Source: Symsagittifera roscoffensis (lineage: Eukaryota > Xenacoelomorpha > Acoela > Convolutidae). From it: a stretch of 64,000 nt of DNA. Positions 52,300 through 63,821 of the stretch are shown here, in pieces; position 1 is the stretch's first letter; each line of letters begins with the position of its first letter. The position numbers and the translations under genes are program-made. Under the pieces are notes generated by a model. That model was not told the origin of the DNA, did not search any database, and was given only the letters and a program-made list of their open reading frames with translations. The stretch spans positions 91,859,845 through 91,923,844 of the forward strand of contig NC_087062.1 in NCBI RefSeq assembly GCF_963678635.1, written 5' to 3'.

Positions 52300-53676
52300 T
52301 TCTGGCTGCGCCATGTGATATTCTGAAGAACCCGCGTTTATATAAAACATTTGTTATCTAGAAGTAAATCAATTAACCTCTGATTTTTTTCCCTTTTGTT
52401 ATCAGCTTAGATATAATTGTGCAAAACTTCAGTCTGAATCTTCTAGCAGCATAAACAATATTGTCTACAGTGACCTTGACGTAAATATAATATGTCATGA
52501 ATTTTTACTTAACATTAAGCCATCAAGGTTACTGCTACCGCAGTAACGCAAGCACTGAAGGATTGCCGATATGTCAAGGAGCTGATTCATCGATTACTTC
52601 GATACTATTTGCACAGAGATGGTACAGAAATAGCTACGCTTGAGCATTGATACCTTTCTGCGTATCTAAAGATTGCTATATTGATGCAGTAGTGATTATT
52701 TCTGCTATGTCTTTACGGAAGTCGTCTTTTAGGCGAAAACTACAACATTGACAGACAGAGTACATCTTGAAACGGATCTCTACTTACAAGTTTCCAAAAC
52801 GCTTCTTATCTTCAAAAAATCTTAAGGAAACGTTTGATATCAGGCAACCAAAGGTTAACATGAGAGAAGCCTCGGTTATATGTGAACCCTCACTTCCAAA
52901 AAATAATTTACTAGTGGTCTTTCAATGTGTCATATGTATAATTTGTGACATTTAATGAGAAATTTTAAACCAGTTTTTCTGAAAACAAAAAAATATTTTT
53001 GGTTTTTATTTTTTTTTTTGGAAATTGAATCAAGGCTATAACAACTTCAAAACACAGAGGCAAAGCTGAGCTTCACACCACTTGTGATTCAATGACTATG
53101 ATTGACAAGAGGTAGCACTTGTCAATCATGATTGACAAGAGGTAGCACAATGACAAGAGGTAGCACTTGTGATTCAATGACTATGATTGAAATTGAATGA
53201 AAAAAACTTCAAAATCGGCTTAACTTCAAATCGTTTTTGTCAAAAAAAATTTTGCAAAAAAGCCCAAAAGATCCTGAACAAAATTAACTGCACTTGTAAG
53301 AACTTTTTAAAGATTTTCTGATTGCTAGAAAAAGTCTACATTTCAAAAAAGTCCTTTCTGTGCAAAGTAAAATAGCAAAAACAAGCAGACCTAAAAATCC
53401 AAGAAAAAAGCAAAAAAATTTCAATTTGCAAAGACCCAGGTCCCGACTGGAATCGAACTCCTGAGCTCTGTTGTCTCACGCATAGGTGTTAGAACAATTT
53501 GGAAGACAGTTAAAACTTTTTAAAAAGTTTTGGCTACGGGAATCGAGCCGACCAAAATGGGCGGACCGACGATAGGCCAAAAAAGCACAAAAAAAGTTTG
53601 CAAAAAATATGTCTTGGTCGGATTCTAACCAGAGGCCTTCGCTGTTTCAATCAAGTGTGCTACCTCTACCACACAT
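52300..53676. repeat. Direct repeat C, copy 2 (with tRNA-like modules)
   Basis: Second copy, 1932 bases further on, separated from copy 1 by about 630 bases of unrelated sequence (51666-52299). It also has a short local expansion at 53085-53180 (TGACAAGAGGTAGCAC repeated three times) not present in copy 1. Scattered substitutions and indels show that it is a true duplication, not an assembly echo. Confidence 0.85.
53430..53675 (-). repeat. Compound tRNA-derived module cluster, copy 2
   Basis: Same three modules as 51415-51665 (GAGTTCGATTCC, GGCTCGATTCCC, GGTTAGAATCC), with minor substitutions. Confidence 0.5.
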
Positions 53677-53719
53677 TTACTATTAGTTTTCTAGCTCTAA
53701 CAGCGACTTGCCTCCTTTA

Positions 53720-55870
53720 ATCAGTCTAAAAGACAGTGAAAACAACATTTTTAAACAGTTGTTTCTTGACACTACGAAGTTGTTTTGAAAATTTTTGATT
53801 ATGAATGGTCGAGTCCGAAAGATAATTGATACAGGTTTTACAAGATAAGCTGCACGACACTTCCATTTCGAACAACATTTCACATTGCAAGCTTTCTGTG
53901 AGCACCAAAAAACCGAGAACAAAACAACCCTACATCAGTAAAACCCTACTCGTACCGAGAAAAATCTTTATTTCTGACATAGAATACTTAATATCTAATC
54001 TAAATTTCTGGCCAGAAATCTTTGTGAAAAGTTTTCACAAAGGCGAAGAGGCGAAGTTTGATTAGGTAATCTATATAACATTTCTATCTAGAAAAACATC
54101 CTTCATTGGGCACGGTTACACACTACATGACGTGATCGATACTATAATTGTTGATAGTCTGGAAATCAATGTTTAGAATGGCAAAATAAAAAAAATTGTA
54201 TGAGTAAACTAATGAAAATTTGTAGAACAATTTATCAGCACAATTTACTCACTTAAATTTGCAAATTTTTGATACAAAGTTTCAGAAATCAGAGATGAAA
54301 ACAAATTTAAAAAATTTCTTATTCTGAATTTTAAAGAAGCAAAGAATCACGTTTTACGATGTATCTCGAGAAAAAAAACGGATATTTTTTGCAGAGATAT
54401 TTTATGATTAAAATTCATTTTCGAAACTGATGAATGTTTTAATTGAAAAGCGTAGTTTGACTTTTTTTATCAAACAGTCCAAAGTATTTTAAAAAACAAA
54501 CACAGCCAACAGAGAGTTGGAAAAGAGTCAATAAACGCAAGTAAGCAAAAAAAAATAATGATTTGTTGTTTGATGAAATTTCACTTTTCGAACTTCTAAG
54601 AAAAAAATGCCTTGAAGCTCATTCTATTTCAATTTTTTAGATAACATCAACCCAATTTGAGAAATCAATAGGTTACATTTTTAAATTTTATTTCGCCTAG
54701 AAGCCTGGTAATTAAATTGCATTTTCAAAAAAAAAAGTTGGTCACGTTTCTCGTGACCTTCTCTTTCGCTGCTACCTAGTAGAGTTTTCCTTTATCTTTA
54801 TTAGATGATATGAGCGAAAATTAAAAAAAAACTTAAATCATACCACAAAAAAGTTATGCGTGAACAATTTTCAAGACTTCCCTGAAAAAAATCATCCATG
54901 AAAAAATAAAAAAAACTAGATAAGAGTCTGAACATCAAAAAAAACAGACGTGAGTATAAACAATTTTTAATTTTTTCTTCTCAAAAACCTAAGCAACCAC
55001 ATGCTTTTTAAGTGTCTTCGCTTTTTTACTGACAGTTGACCTTTAATTTTATGATCTCACTGCACCACTAGCGCAATCGAGACTGAGGCATATCAAACAT
55101 GGCAGCAAGCGGCACCTAAGTTGATAAATAGTTTGCAGAAACTATTAAACAGGAAATATAAACACAAAGCCGAAAAAGAAACTCCCGCCGTAGACAAAAA
55201 AATTTTGGCTGCAGTTTTGTCACAAAAAACAACAAAAAGCACAATTGCAATAGTTAAGTACTCAGAAAAATTCATTAAGAGTTCATAGGCCGCGAAAAAT
55301 TAAGTTATGGAATATTTTTGAATCTCTAACTTTTCACGCCATGCCTCCGGAGAAGCATTAAAATCTCAATTTTTCTGCCAAATAATGCAAAATTAGGCCA
55401 CTAAGCCGAAAAAAAAACTTTGGCTGAAATATTTGAGGGCAAATAAATTTTTTGAGGCCAAACAGGAAAAATTTCAAGAAAAATCCCTCATGCGGCAACT
55501 AGGCCCACGAAAAATAAACAGTCAAAGCGATAGGCCTTCAATTTTTTGTGCACGGAGCTTTTCACGATTAAAAAAACAGGTTCTGGCTATAACTGAACCC
55601 TTGAACCTTTGGACTTCCCAGTCGTAGTTGTTACCGCTAGAACAAGTGCGACAGATGAGCTGGAAAATTTGGATTATTTATAAGCCAAGCTGTCAAATGA
55701 TTCACGTAATGCTGTAGCACAAACTGTCATCTAAAAAAGAAGTCCATTCCGATTTGATAACACTCATACGGATACTTTCAGCATTAAGAACGTTCATTTC
55801 TGTCAGTGAAACTCAGCTTTTAGAACCGTAGACAATCTGGGTATGAAACACAACGACTCGCAGAAAATTA
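53720..55870. repeat. Long diverged repeat X, copy 2
   Basis: Counterpart of 46870-48850 with the same block order, slightly longer because of small insertions. It has a better preserved tRNA-like segment at 55570-55655 (- strand) between AAAACAGGTTCTGG and GAACAAGTGCG. Confidence 0.7.
55570..55655 (-). repeat. tRNA-like SINE head
   Basis: On the - strand TGTCGCACTTGTTCTAGCGG (box A-like), AACTACGACTGGGAAGTC, then AAAGGTTCAAGGGTTC (box B-like). The acceptor ends do not pair, so it is not called as a tRNA gene. Confidence 0.45.
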
Positions 55871-56796
55871 TTAAGACACTTGAGTCCAAATATGTCCAAT
55901 GGAAAGTTACTCGTCCAGAAAAACAACCGGCTACACGGCAAACAAAATGCCTTACTTATTTTGGCTATAATTAACGCTTCGCTCTAATTTCGCCAAGTTC
56001 TGAACTGTTTTTTTTTTTCAAAATACAGACAACGTTTCTGAATTTTAATTGCAGCTCGAATCTTGGTAGTAACGGCTTGAACAATATATCACTCAACTTC
56101 CAACATGATAACTGTAACTTAATTATTGTGGGGAAAAACTCCTGAATCCGAAAATCCGCACCGAAATTCAACACAGAAGCTGAGCTTCGCATCACTTGCG
56201 ATGAAAAATCGAAAAGGTCGAAAAAATAGATCTTTGGAACAAAAACATGACAAGACAATAGAATGTTCAATAAGCATCGAAAGATAATGCATCCAGCGGT
56301 AACAAAGCCAAAAATACATTGTCAGAAACCCTTTAAGCCGAAAAAAAATCAACAAGACTTCAGACATCTGAAAAGTTAATACGTCCACCTCAACCTGAAA
56401 ACACTTCATTTGCTCGTCAAGCAAACAAAATGAGGACACTAAGCTGATATAGAATAGGCCGAAACCTATTAGGCCCAAAAAAGGAAAATAAAAAAGCCGG
56501 AAAAAAAACCATTAAGACTAAGAAGATGTTAAGTACCCCTCAACCTCAAAACACAGACACGCACACAATCTTTTTTCGCTTGTCAAAAGACGCAATATGA
56601 GGCCAATAAGCCGATACAATATAGACCGCAACCTATCAAGCAAAAAATCAATGAAGCCGGAAAAAAATTACTTCTATTTTAAAATTTAGCATTTTGCGCG
56701 ATCCAAAATATGTTTCCGTTGAAACGGCTCGACATTAGATCACTACGCCGATAATAATTAAGCCGAAATAATTTGTGCAGAATAAAGTTTTTAAAC

Positions 56797-56825
56797 GAAA
56801 TATATATATATATATATGTATATAC
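56797..56825. repeat. Short (TA)n tract
   Basis: ATATATATATATATATATG followed by TATATACG. Confidence 0.85.
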
Positions 56826-56964
56826 GAAATCAATTTTTGTGAAATTACAAACAGCAGAGGTTTATCTAAAAGCAACTATAATGTAAAAAACTTTTTGAAA
56901 AATCTACAATATGGAAACTAAGCAGACAATAAGTCGACAATTTTTTTTCGAAACGGACTATTTC

Positions 56965-57060
56965 CCGTTTAAAAAAAAACAGGTCCGGTCAGTGTCAAAC
57001 CCAGGACTTTTGGCGTCCCAGGCTTATTGGTTACCTCCAGGTTAAGTGTGCCGGAGACGC
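56965..57060 (-). repeat. tRNA-like SINE head
   Basis: On the - strand CCGGCACACTTAACCTGGAG, then AAAGTCCTGGGTTTGACACT and GACCGGACC. Similar in layout to 55570-55655 and to the decayed segment near 48600. The flanking sequence TTTGATAACACTTGCTAATC (57140) also recurs at 21.3 and 30.85 kb, which indicates a dispersed family. Confidence 0.45.
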
Positions 57061-58063
57061 TTAGAAATTCGAATTTATTATGAGCCAAGATACCAATTGA
57101 TTCAAGGGATTGTTAAACTAGTTGTTTACCCGAAAAAAAAGTCTATATTCCAGTTTGATAACACTTGCTAATCGCAAGCGTAAAAAAAATGAACTCTCGG
57201 GGGTTTAACTTCAAATTATCGGGAGAATTCAAAGCACATTATCAACTAACATTACTGACTTGGTGAGATGTGACTTTTGCCCATTCCACAAAAACTTTCA
57301 AAGTGTGTTGATATATTTTCATGTTCGTTCATGTTTTGAAATCATTTCGGTTAAGCTGGCTGTTTTTATGTTGCCTTGATACTTTATTCTAATGCAGCAA
57401 TAAATCTTTGAGCCGGGTTAGTGGTTCCTGAAGCTTATACCGATTTGTTTTCTAAGGGATACTTCAAAGTCATAGGGTAAATTTTGATATTATGAACATA
57501 TGGTAACGAAGCATAGGATAAGTTGGATGATAGAGTTAGAGTTGCATAGGGGTTAATTGTCATGTAACCAATTGAATATTTGCGGATTGCATTCGATTAC
57601 TAATATCCGTCAAAATTAGGCCGTACAAAAAATTATATTTCTTTCCAACATTCAGGTACTCATACAAACAAACTTCTGTATCAAGTAATTCAACTTCCTT
57701 AATTTTTATCCCGAATTGAAAAGTTTAGAAGCATATCAAATTATTGGCTCCTCTGATGTATTATTAATATCATTTTCCAGTTCAACTTGGATAGAGAGGT
57801 AGAGTACGTGTTGAATCACTGAGTAATAATAGCACGTTAAGACATCAAACACAGTATTCATATACTATGAAGTCAACAAACAGTAGTGAAGAGCCGCTTA
57901 GAGAATCATTTCCAAATAGATTTGAGGAGAAACAGCAGAACACAATGTATTTAATGAAGGTGATGAGGATGAGTCTTCAACAGCTAACTAAACTAATTTA
58001 CAGTTTAAATTGTGATTCAGCAGTTCAAATTTTTGTTACTTTTGCTTAGTTTTTTTTTCCATA

Positions 58064-59779
58064 TTACCTTGCCAGAGTCCTAATCAGATCCGCGCACATC
58101 TCGAAGAACTCCATTGTCTGATGTTCTCGCATGGCCTCGCTATTATTGGTCACTAAATTTGCGAACTCTTCCGGAGTCATGTCACTTGGACCCGCGAAAA
58201 ACTGATTGGCATTGAAGGACGATGACATCGACCTCGGGTGATCAAACGCACGTGGCGACTCGCATATACTATCTCGGCTGCCCGATCTCGTAGTGTTACT
58301 AGTCAGACTATTCGCCCTTTGTCTCTGTCGCATCGACAGCTCTGCTTGTTTTATATTCTTGAAGTCCAACAGGTAAGACTTGTGGTCAACTTGATAGAGT
58401 TGAAGTCCTATTTTGACAAAGCTTGTAGGTTTCTTCGGGTTTTGCCTCCGCACTCGCACACAATATGGGTTCACAACTTTCCACTCGAACCCGAGTTGTT
58501 TCATGGCTTTGAAAACCTCTGACATTATATCAGCTGGTCGACTCTGGGACCTAATTCCCAAGTGCCAACGTGATCTTTTAGGAGGGGCGGATGGCACCAC
58601 CGGTTGCTGTGTATTATCAAATGGTGTGCGTGAAATCTTCTGAGTCAGCCGCTCCGGGTGCTGTTTTGCATTCGACGGCAACGCTGCCAACTTTGACCTT
58701 AGGGGACTAGGGTGTGCGTCTGGAGTACTGGCAACGAAGAACTCTGACTTCATTTGTTCTTTTGCCGAATCAGCATTCGATCGTTTCAACTTCAGTTTTT
58801 CGTCAACGATCAAAAAATATGCTATCACAAACTGATTCGATGGATCTCCCAGGTAGATATCAGCAATGACCCTGTCTAAATCTTTGTTAAACGCCTCTGA
58901 AACTTCCTTCGCAGCCTCTTCGTCTATCGCTGTGGTGTCGTGTCCATGCTCCGGAAAAAGATAGGGCGCCAGATCTTTCTGGAACCACGGATTCTCTTTG
59001 ATGTCCTTTATCGATGCCCGTTTCAGAGGATCCACATTGAGCATGGAAAGCATCAACTTTCGAACATGCTCTGAGATGTAGTCCGGGATGAAAAAGTGGC
59101 CAGCTTTAATCTTTCGGAACAAATTGGGCACGTGATCGTCATCGAACGGTAAGCTTCCACATAACAGCGCGTACAAAATAATACCCGACGACCAGATATC
59201 TACTTCTGGGCCCGCGTACAACTTTCCCGAGATGACTTCGGGCGCTGCGTAGTTCGGTGAGCCACAAGATGTACGGAGGAACTCGCCGTCCATCATCATA
59301 TTACTCAAGCCGAAGTCTGCGACCTTGACGTTGCTGTGTGAGTCCAAGAGAAGATTTTCCGGTTTGAGGTCCCTGTGTACTATCATATGTTTGTGGCAGT
59401 ATTCCACCGCTGATATGATCTGCTGGAAAAACCTTCTTGCTTCTGACTCTTTAAGTTTCCCTTTTTTCACGATGTAATCGAACAATTCTCCGCCAGCGAC
59501 ATACTCCATTATCATGAAAATATCGGTTGGCGTGCTGATAACTTGATAAAGCTTAATAATATGTGGATGACGAAACAACTTTAGGTTCTCAATTTCCCGC
59601 TTTATCTTACTCACGACATCCAAGCTTCTGATTTTCTGTCTATTCAGAATTTTCACTGCTACTTTATGCCCTGTAAGTTTGTGCTCTGCGATTTTGACCT
59701 TTCCGAAGGTACCCGAGCCAAGAGTCGTTCCCAGAACATAGTGACCGATTTTAATCTTGCCTCGATCTACTTTATCCAT
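58064..59779 (-). CDS. PRKAA: 5'-AMP-activated protein kinase catalytic subunit alpha (AMPK alpha)
   Basis: 571 residues in one exon, close to the 550-560 of vertebrate alpha subunits. The kinase domain spans about residues 12-268: glycine loop GSGTFGKV (21-28), Lys43, catalytic HRD with Asp137, DFG Asp155, and activation-loop Thr170 (LRTSCGSPNYAAPE), the site phosphorylated by upstream kinases. An autoinhibitory/UBA-like segment lies at about 284-330. The C-terminal beta/gamma-binding domain starts near 402 (RSRWHLGIRSQSRP), has VVNPYCVRVRR and LQLYQVD, a Ser/Thr-rich ST-loop (485-530) and the invariant end FFEMCADLI. It is the cytosolic energy-sensing Ser/Thr kinase. The start is the ATG at 59779 (MDKVDRGKIKIGHY). 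The frame runs 56 codons further upstream, but that part is not conserved and contains an intron end. Confidence 0.97.
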   Translation of the reverse strand: MDKVDRGKIKIGHYVLGTTLGSGTFGKVKIAEHKLTGHKVAVKILNRQKIRSLDVVSKIKREIENLKLFRHPHIIKLYQVISTPTDIFMIMEYVAGGELFDYIVKKGKLKESEARRFFQQIISAVEYCHKHMIVHRDLKPENLLLDSHSNVKVADFGLSNMMMDGEFLRTSCGSPNYAAPEVISGKLYAGPEVDIWSSGIILYALLCGSLPFDDDHVPNLFRKIKAGHFFIPDYISEHVRKLMLSMLNVDPLKRASIKDIKENPWFQKDLAPYLFPEHGHDTTAIDEEAAKEVSEAFNKDLDRVIADIYLGDPSNQFVIAYFLIVDEKLKLKRSNADSAKEQMKSEFFVASTPDAHPSPLRSKLAALPSNAKQHPERLTQKISRTPFDNTQQPVVPSAPPKRSRWHLGIRSQSRPADIMSEVFKAMKQLGFEWKVVNPYCVRVRRQNPKKPTSFVKIGLQLYQVDHKSYLLDFKNIKQAELSMRQRQRANSLTSNTTRSGSRDSICESPRAFDHPRSMSSSFNANQFFAGPSDMTPEEFANLVTNNSEAMREHQTMEFFEMCADLIRTLAR

Positions 59780-59793
59780 CACTGTATAATCTG
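59780..59793 (-). promoter_or_regulatory. 3' splice site (or trans-splice acceptor) just before the AMPK start codon
   Basis: On the - strand GTGGTTTCAG ends at 59791, and a second ACAG ends at 59782; the ATG begins at 59779. A pyrimidine-rich TTTCAG 11 bases before the start codon suggests that the 5' UTR is joined by cis-splicing to an exon further right, or receives a spliced leader. It also explains why the frame upstream of the ATG is not conserved. Confidence 0.5.
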
Positions 59794-62700
59794 AAACCAC
59801 GAATAAAATCAGGTGATGATAAATCAAACAGAACTTGGTCGAGTAAGCAGTGTAGATAATCAAAAAAGCTACAGATTCGAAAACTTTAGATTCTGAAACA
59901 GGTTTTACTTTTAAACCAGTAAACTCAACAATTATACTTTTAACCAAAAAGATTTTCCTGCTCAGTTAATTGATTCTCATGAATAAACTTAGCCAACAGA
60001 AAACTGGAAAAGTGTCAATTAACAAGAGGAAACAGAAAAAAAAACTTTCGAATTTCGAAGACAAAAATTTATCAGTTTAAATCTTTTTGAACTTGTAAGA
60101 AAGAAACTCGTTCCGACCATATATATTAGAAAAAACTACAGAACAAAAGTTTTTTCTTCTAATTAGTGTTGTTTTAATGCGGGGTGTGACGAGAGAACAA
60201 TACAATTGCCTCGAAAGTTAGTGAACTATACATTATCGACAGCCTTTGTTTTCAAAAAATAATAAAATTAAACAAAAAATTTTCAGTTTTTATTTTCATG
60301 AAATCAAGTTTTCTTAGCACTGGTTCGAAATTGGACTGAAACTCAAAAAATTCGATTTAGTTTTTATCATTAAATTTACAATTTGATGAAATTTTTTTTA
60401 ACGTAGTTCGAATCACGATGCAAAAGGCTTATAAGGACGATGCAAAAGGAATGATATAGCAATAAATATTTTCGATACTTGATTTTGCGTGGAAATCAAA
60501 AGAAAAAAAACTGAAACACTCATATATAAAGTTCCTTCCCATTTTCATTGGTCGGAACAAAAAGGAAACATTGAAAACAGCAGACTCATGTTGTTGCACC
60601 TTTAAAAAGTGCCACACATTGGAAGGTAAAAGTTCACCCTTTGAATATTAGTTACCACCCATTGGTTACCAGATATTGAACAAAATAAATTTGAACCTAG
60701 CTAGTTCAGGTGCTTTTTACGTGTTCATGAACTACATGAGCCGAATGCCATAAGAGCAAAAGAAACGGAATAATTTTCAGAGAAAATTACGCAATTTAGC
60801 ACTTCCAATACAAAATTAAGTATTAGCGAGAAATTAAGACAGATGTCCACTAACTTATTTCTTAAGATCACTTTCATAATGCAAGATAGCCAATCAGAGA
60901 TTGGAAAAGAGCAATGAACGCAAGTAGACATATAATGAACGCAAGTAGACATAAAAAACACTAAGTTTCTTCAAAAAATCTCAAATTTCAAAGAATAAAC
61001 TGGATACACTTTCAGCTCTTTGAATTTCTAGAACAATTTAAAACTGGCGCTTTTTCGATAAGATGAACTAAACTAGAGAAAACTGGACCAATAGATAAAG
61101 CTTTTATTCCGCTGGAAATCTTAAAATTAAATTCCATTTTCAATCGTTCACCGTTTTTTGTGCCATTTCCACGTTCATATTTGGAGAGGGCTATTTACGT
61201 CACTTTCAGCAGATAAGTTTCAATTGAACTCAAAGCTGCATATATACCTAAGCGTATTCACAAATGCATCAATATGCATGAATGCACATCTGTAGTTATT
61301 AGAGACTTTTAAGACTTTTTCTGAAAAAAAAAAACAAAAAAAAAACAGCAAGACCTCAATTAGAGTCTTCACTACGTTCAGTAGCGCGATCAATTTTGGA
61401 GCTGCAAAAACGATACTCTTAATCAGCAAAACAACAATTCCATACATTTGATCAAAAAATCCTGTATTAAAAATATCAAAACATTGAGAAAATTACGGCA
61501 AAAATGTCGCTTTCATTTAACTGCATCATTCGGAATATCAAAAATGGTACTCTAGAACAATAGGAAATAGCTGAAACTTCAGAAAACGCCGTTTTTATAG
61601 CCATTTTTCCTTATGTTAATTTGTCATGAAGAAAAAACGAATAATTACGAGGCCAAACTGTGTACTGGATAGGCGCACAATTTTGTGTCTGTATGTTCCT
61701 GGATTCAAGCGACAACACAACATGTTAAAAATTTGCCGAAACAATCAAAGCGAATGAAAAAACTTAAGAAGAACAAAAGAAGCGTCCTTGTTGCGGAATA
61801 AGCTTACAATTCACAAAACTGAACAAAATCAAGCCGTGAATAATCAATTTAGTGCGTGAACGAGAGAACCATTTTTTTAAAAAAACTTCTTGAAAAAAAA
61901 ACAAGCACAAAGACCACAACACCGAAGTGATATGTTCAGCGTGAACAAATTTCAGGAAACAATTTTTCACGCTCAACATAGATTTATCTCGGATTGATTT
62001 CTCATTTATTTTAATGTTTTCTTTTTAATTAACATTTAAAAATGCTTTGAAAAACGAACTTTAAATTCACTTGAAACATTTGTAATACAGTACAAACAAC
62101 AAAGGGTAGTAACGCTTGCATGTAACGCTAAAAACAGATTTTTAACATTGGTCGTTTTTTTTTCATCGGTGTCCTCTACACAGCGGCTCAAATGCTCCGT
62201 TGGAATAGGAATACGTAAATATGAACTTCATTTTATTTGAGTTCGACTGTAAATAAACCCCCGTTTTAGTGGGCGGAAACAAGCTCAATTGAACATGGTG
62301 AAAATATCTCTAAAACAAACCATTTCTGCTTCAGAATTATTGATTCAAAACTTGACAATTCGATCCGCTATGCCTATTAGGTTAATTTAAGGACTTTGAA
62401 AAATTAAAATCTATCCAAATCAAGCGTCTATCAATGAAAACTCAATAAGCAGAGGTAATAATATTAAGAGCAGTGATGTTCAGGGGGTGTATAAAATAAA
62501 TCGAGTTTCTCGTTCTCAAATCGGTCGAATCAAACTTTGCATCGCTCAGTGTGGTTCGAATTGGCTTCAGGTGATCGCATGGCCTTCGTTTGTTCAATAT
62601 GTATGTAGTTGAATCGATCAATCACCTGCTGCTTATGAAGAACTATTTGCGTGGTCTCATTTACTGAAAATATATCAAACATTTACTTACCAATTAGAAC

Positions 62701-63767
62701 TCAAAATAGCTCAATGGAAAAATGAGCTGCTGAAACATGGCTAACGAAAGTTTCGAAAAATTTACCACTTCATACAGACACATGGCGACCTTAGCATTTA
62801 CGGCCTAATTAGGTCCAATGTACATAACCTTCGCATTTAATGCCCAATTCGATCCTATGTGCATACCACCAAAAACAAGGACAAGTTTGCCCACGAAGAC
62901 ATTAAGTGTTGATTACATACATTGATATAAATACAGGAATTTTTCCAAAAGCCAATCAAAGTGCAAGACTTTTTAAAACCACAACCAGTGAGTGCTGTCG
63001 CAATTTCATTTTTTTACCAAATATTTTCGGTTGTTTGAAGCCATTACTCCACTCCCTTTTTCTCTTCATCGGGTTGCACCCTATTACAACACACGAACAT
63101 ATCATATATTGGCTTATGCAACAACATTATGTAACTAAATTATGCAACAATCTTTGCCTAATGCAACAAATCATTTTCTCTTCATCGCCTTGTTCCCTAT
63201 TACAACAAATCATTCTTTGATTCATTGTCTATTGATTATGTGATTATGCAATCTTGACAAATCGACTAAAATCATCCGAGACTGCAATGAATACAACTGA
63301 ACCTCACTAGTGAACCTGACCCCCCCCCCCCGCATATTTTTTTACTAATAAAAACTTCATTCACAATATTCCATTGTTTCAAAAAATGGCTTGCTCGCGA
63401 ACAAATTGATTTCAAAAGGATTTGGTGTTCATTTTAAACCTAGTTAAATCACTTCGTTAGATCACCAAAGTTGATGCTTATGTGAGGTAACGATAAAGCT
63501 GTGAACCCTCCCGCAAACTGTTTCTATACAACACACGACTTGAATACTTTTCAGTCGGTAATACTGAGGTGCTTTCAACCCACCAGCCAACCTTCCCCGT
63601 CATTCCATTTTGAGAGCCCTTCTTTTTCTCAACAAGACTCTTAACTGGCAAGACTTTTCGATTGCTAGTAAAACAGGGAACTCCACTATTTATTAATAAC
63701 CATAACTACTACTTCGTATTTATAAATAATCATACGGTCTGCCAAGTATATATCTTAGTTTTATTAC
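59794..63767. other. Upstream of the AMPK gene; no feature recognised
   Basis: 4 kb of AT-rich sequence with homopolymer runs. No exon, RNA gene or repeat boundary is supportable. Open frames up to about 100 codons are low-complexity. A run of 12-13 C lies near 63320. This stretch is either an AMPK 5' intron or intergenic. Confidence 0.4.
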
Positions 63768-63821
63768 CTGTTGGAAGATTTCGGTGGTTTATCATCGGCA
63801 GATGAACTTTTTTTCACCTTT
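63768..63821 (-). CDS. Possible small internal exon (54 bp)
   Basis: On the - strand it is bounded by acceptor gatttttcccag and donor gtaata after CAACAG. One frame is open: KVKKSSSADDKPPKSSN, with phases 1 and 2 at the ends. Splicing it to the AMPK acceptors would put the AMPK ATG out of frame, so if it is real it is 5' UTR or belongs to another gene. The evidence is splice-site quality and an open frame only. Confidence 0.25.

Larger units (their letters stand above)
55871..58063. other. Interval downstream of the AMPK gene
   Basis: AT-rich with diverged pieces of the AAGCCGAAA-containing dispersed repeats (about 56400-56780) and one tRNA-like segment. On the - strand ATTAAA at 57950-57955, about 110 bases past the AMPK stop, is a candidate polyadenylation signal. 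Confidence 0.4.

Noticed and set aside
57779-57826. Possible + strand terminal exon after tcattttccag (FNLDREVEYVLNH then stop)
   Set aside because: A fair acceptor and short open stretch, but no upstream exon and no family; too weak to call.
58238-58643. Open frames of 76-94 codons on the + strand
   Set aside because: Antisense shadows of the AMPK coding sequence; no family resemblance.
59780-59947. 56-codon N-terminal extension of the AMPK frame
   Set aside because: Not conserved in the family and contains an intron-like end (TTTCAG) just before the conserved start; MDKVDRGK is the likelier start.
62906-63220. 104-codon + strand frame
   Set aside because: Low-complexity AT-rich sequence with local repeats (CAACAAATCATT, TCTTCATCG); no splice signals or family match.
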